Assembly: GCA_041306075.1 (NCBI GenBank)
Contig: JBFYKH010000030.1
Coordinates: forward strand, 1-19,351
DNA: 19,351 nucleotides
Direction of reading: 5' to 3'
Origin: JAHIYG01 sp041306075
Lineage (GTDB): Archaea; Altiarchaeota; Altiarchaeia; IMC4; SCGC-AAA252-I15
The stretch's first letter is position 1, and every line of letters starts with the position of its first letter. This document shows, in pieces, positions 19,315 to 19,351 of the stretch. The notes under the pieces were generated by a model, which made no database searches, had not been told where the DNA came from, and was given only the letters and a program-made list of their open reading frames with translations. Position numbers and translations under genes: made by a program.

Positions 19315-19351
19315 GACAAAGACCAAAATACTCCACGCGCGACACCGATGT

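Overview
The window is archaeal chromosome with GC-rich coding sequence. The evidence is an archaeal DnaG-type primase, deoxyhypusine synthase, PurP-family purine enzymes, a form III RuBisCO, an archaeal Lon-type AAA+ ATPase, a tRNA gene without encoded CCA, and TATA-box promoters placed about 26-28 bp upstream of start codons (leaderless mRNAs). Cysteine-rich secreted proteins and many unassigned small genes would fit a DPANN-like or Altiarchaeota-like lineage, but the lineage cannot be fixed from this sequence.

Layout. 1-2775: tail of an unknown gene, hisB, form III RuBisCO, then a convergent Cys-repeat lipoprotein on the minus strand. 2808-4110: a multi-pass membrane protein, then a tRNA-Arg(CCU) flanked on both sides by hairpins and by partial copies of its own ends. 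4110-7609: a minus-strand P-loop protein, a divergent 68-aa protein, and a GT-C/DUF2723 membrane glycosyltransferase with a C-terminal TPR tail. 7618-12341: a secreted Cys-rich protein with a HELEH motif on the minus strand, sharing one TATA box with purP paralog 1; then a kinase-fold-like protein and purP paralog 2. 12449-14370: an 88-aa protein overlapping a DUF167 protein, then dnaG behind a long structured leader. 14480-19292: a Lon-like AAA+ protein without a protease domain, a radical SAM protein, aspartate dehydrogenase, deoxyhypusine synthase and a Nfu/NifU-type Fe-S protein.

Metabolic links (inference). The histidine pathway (hisB) releases AICAR, the substrate of PurP. Form III RuBisCO usually works in AMP salvage. 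NadX starts NAD synthesis from aspartate, and an Fe-S carrier lies two genes downstream.

The most unusual signal is a set of short hairpin elements, each lying between a complete gene and a second copy of that gene's end. Both purP paralogs have, directly after the stop codon, a 63-74 nt insert with two hairpins. It is followed by an in-frame, same-length, slightly diverged second copy of the last 93 or 72 coding bases, including a stop. The two inserts share a right half of 22 nt with one mismatch. The tRNA-Arg gene shows a related arrangement on both flanks. This looks like a gene-end-targeting, non-autonomous mobile or cassette-like element. I know of no described system that matches it.
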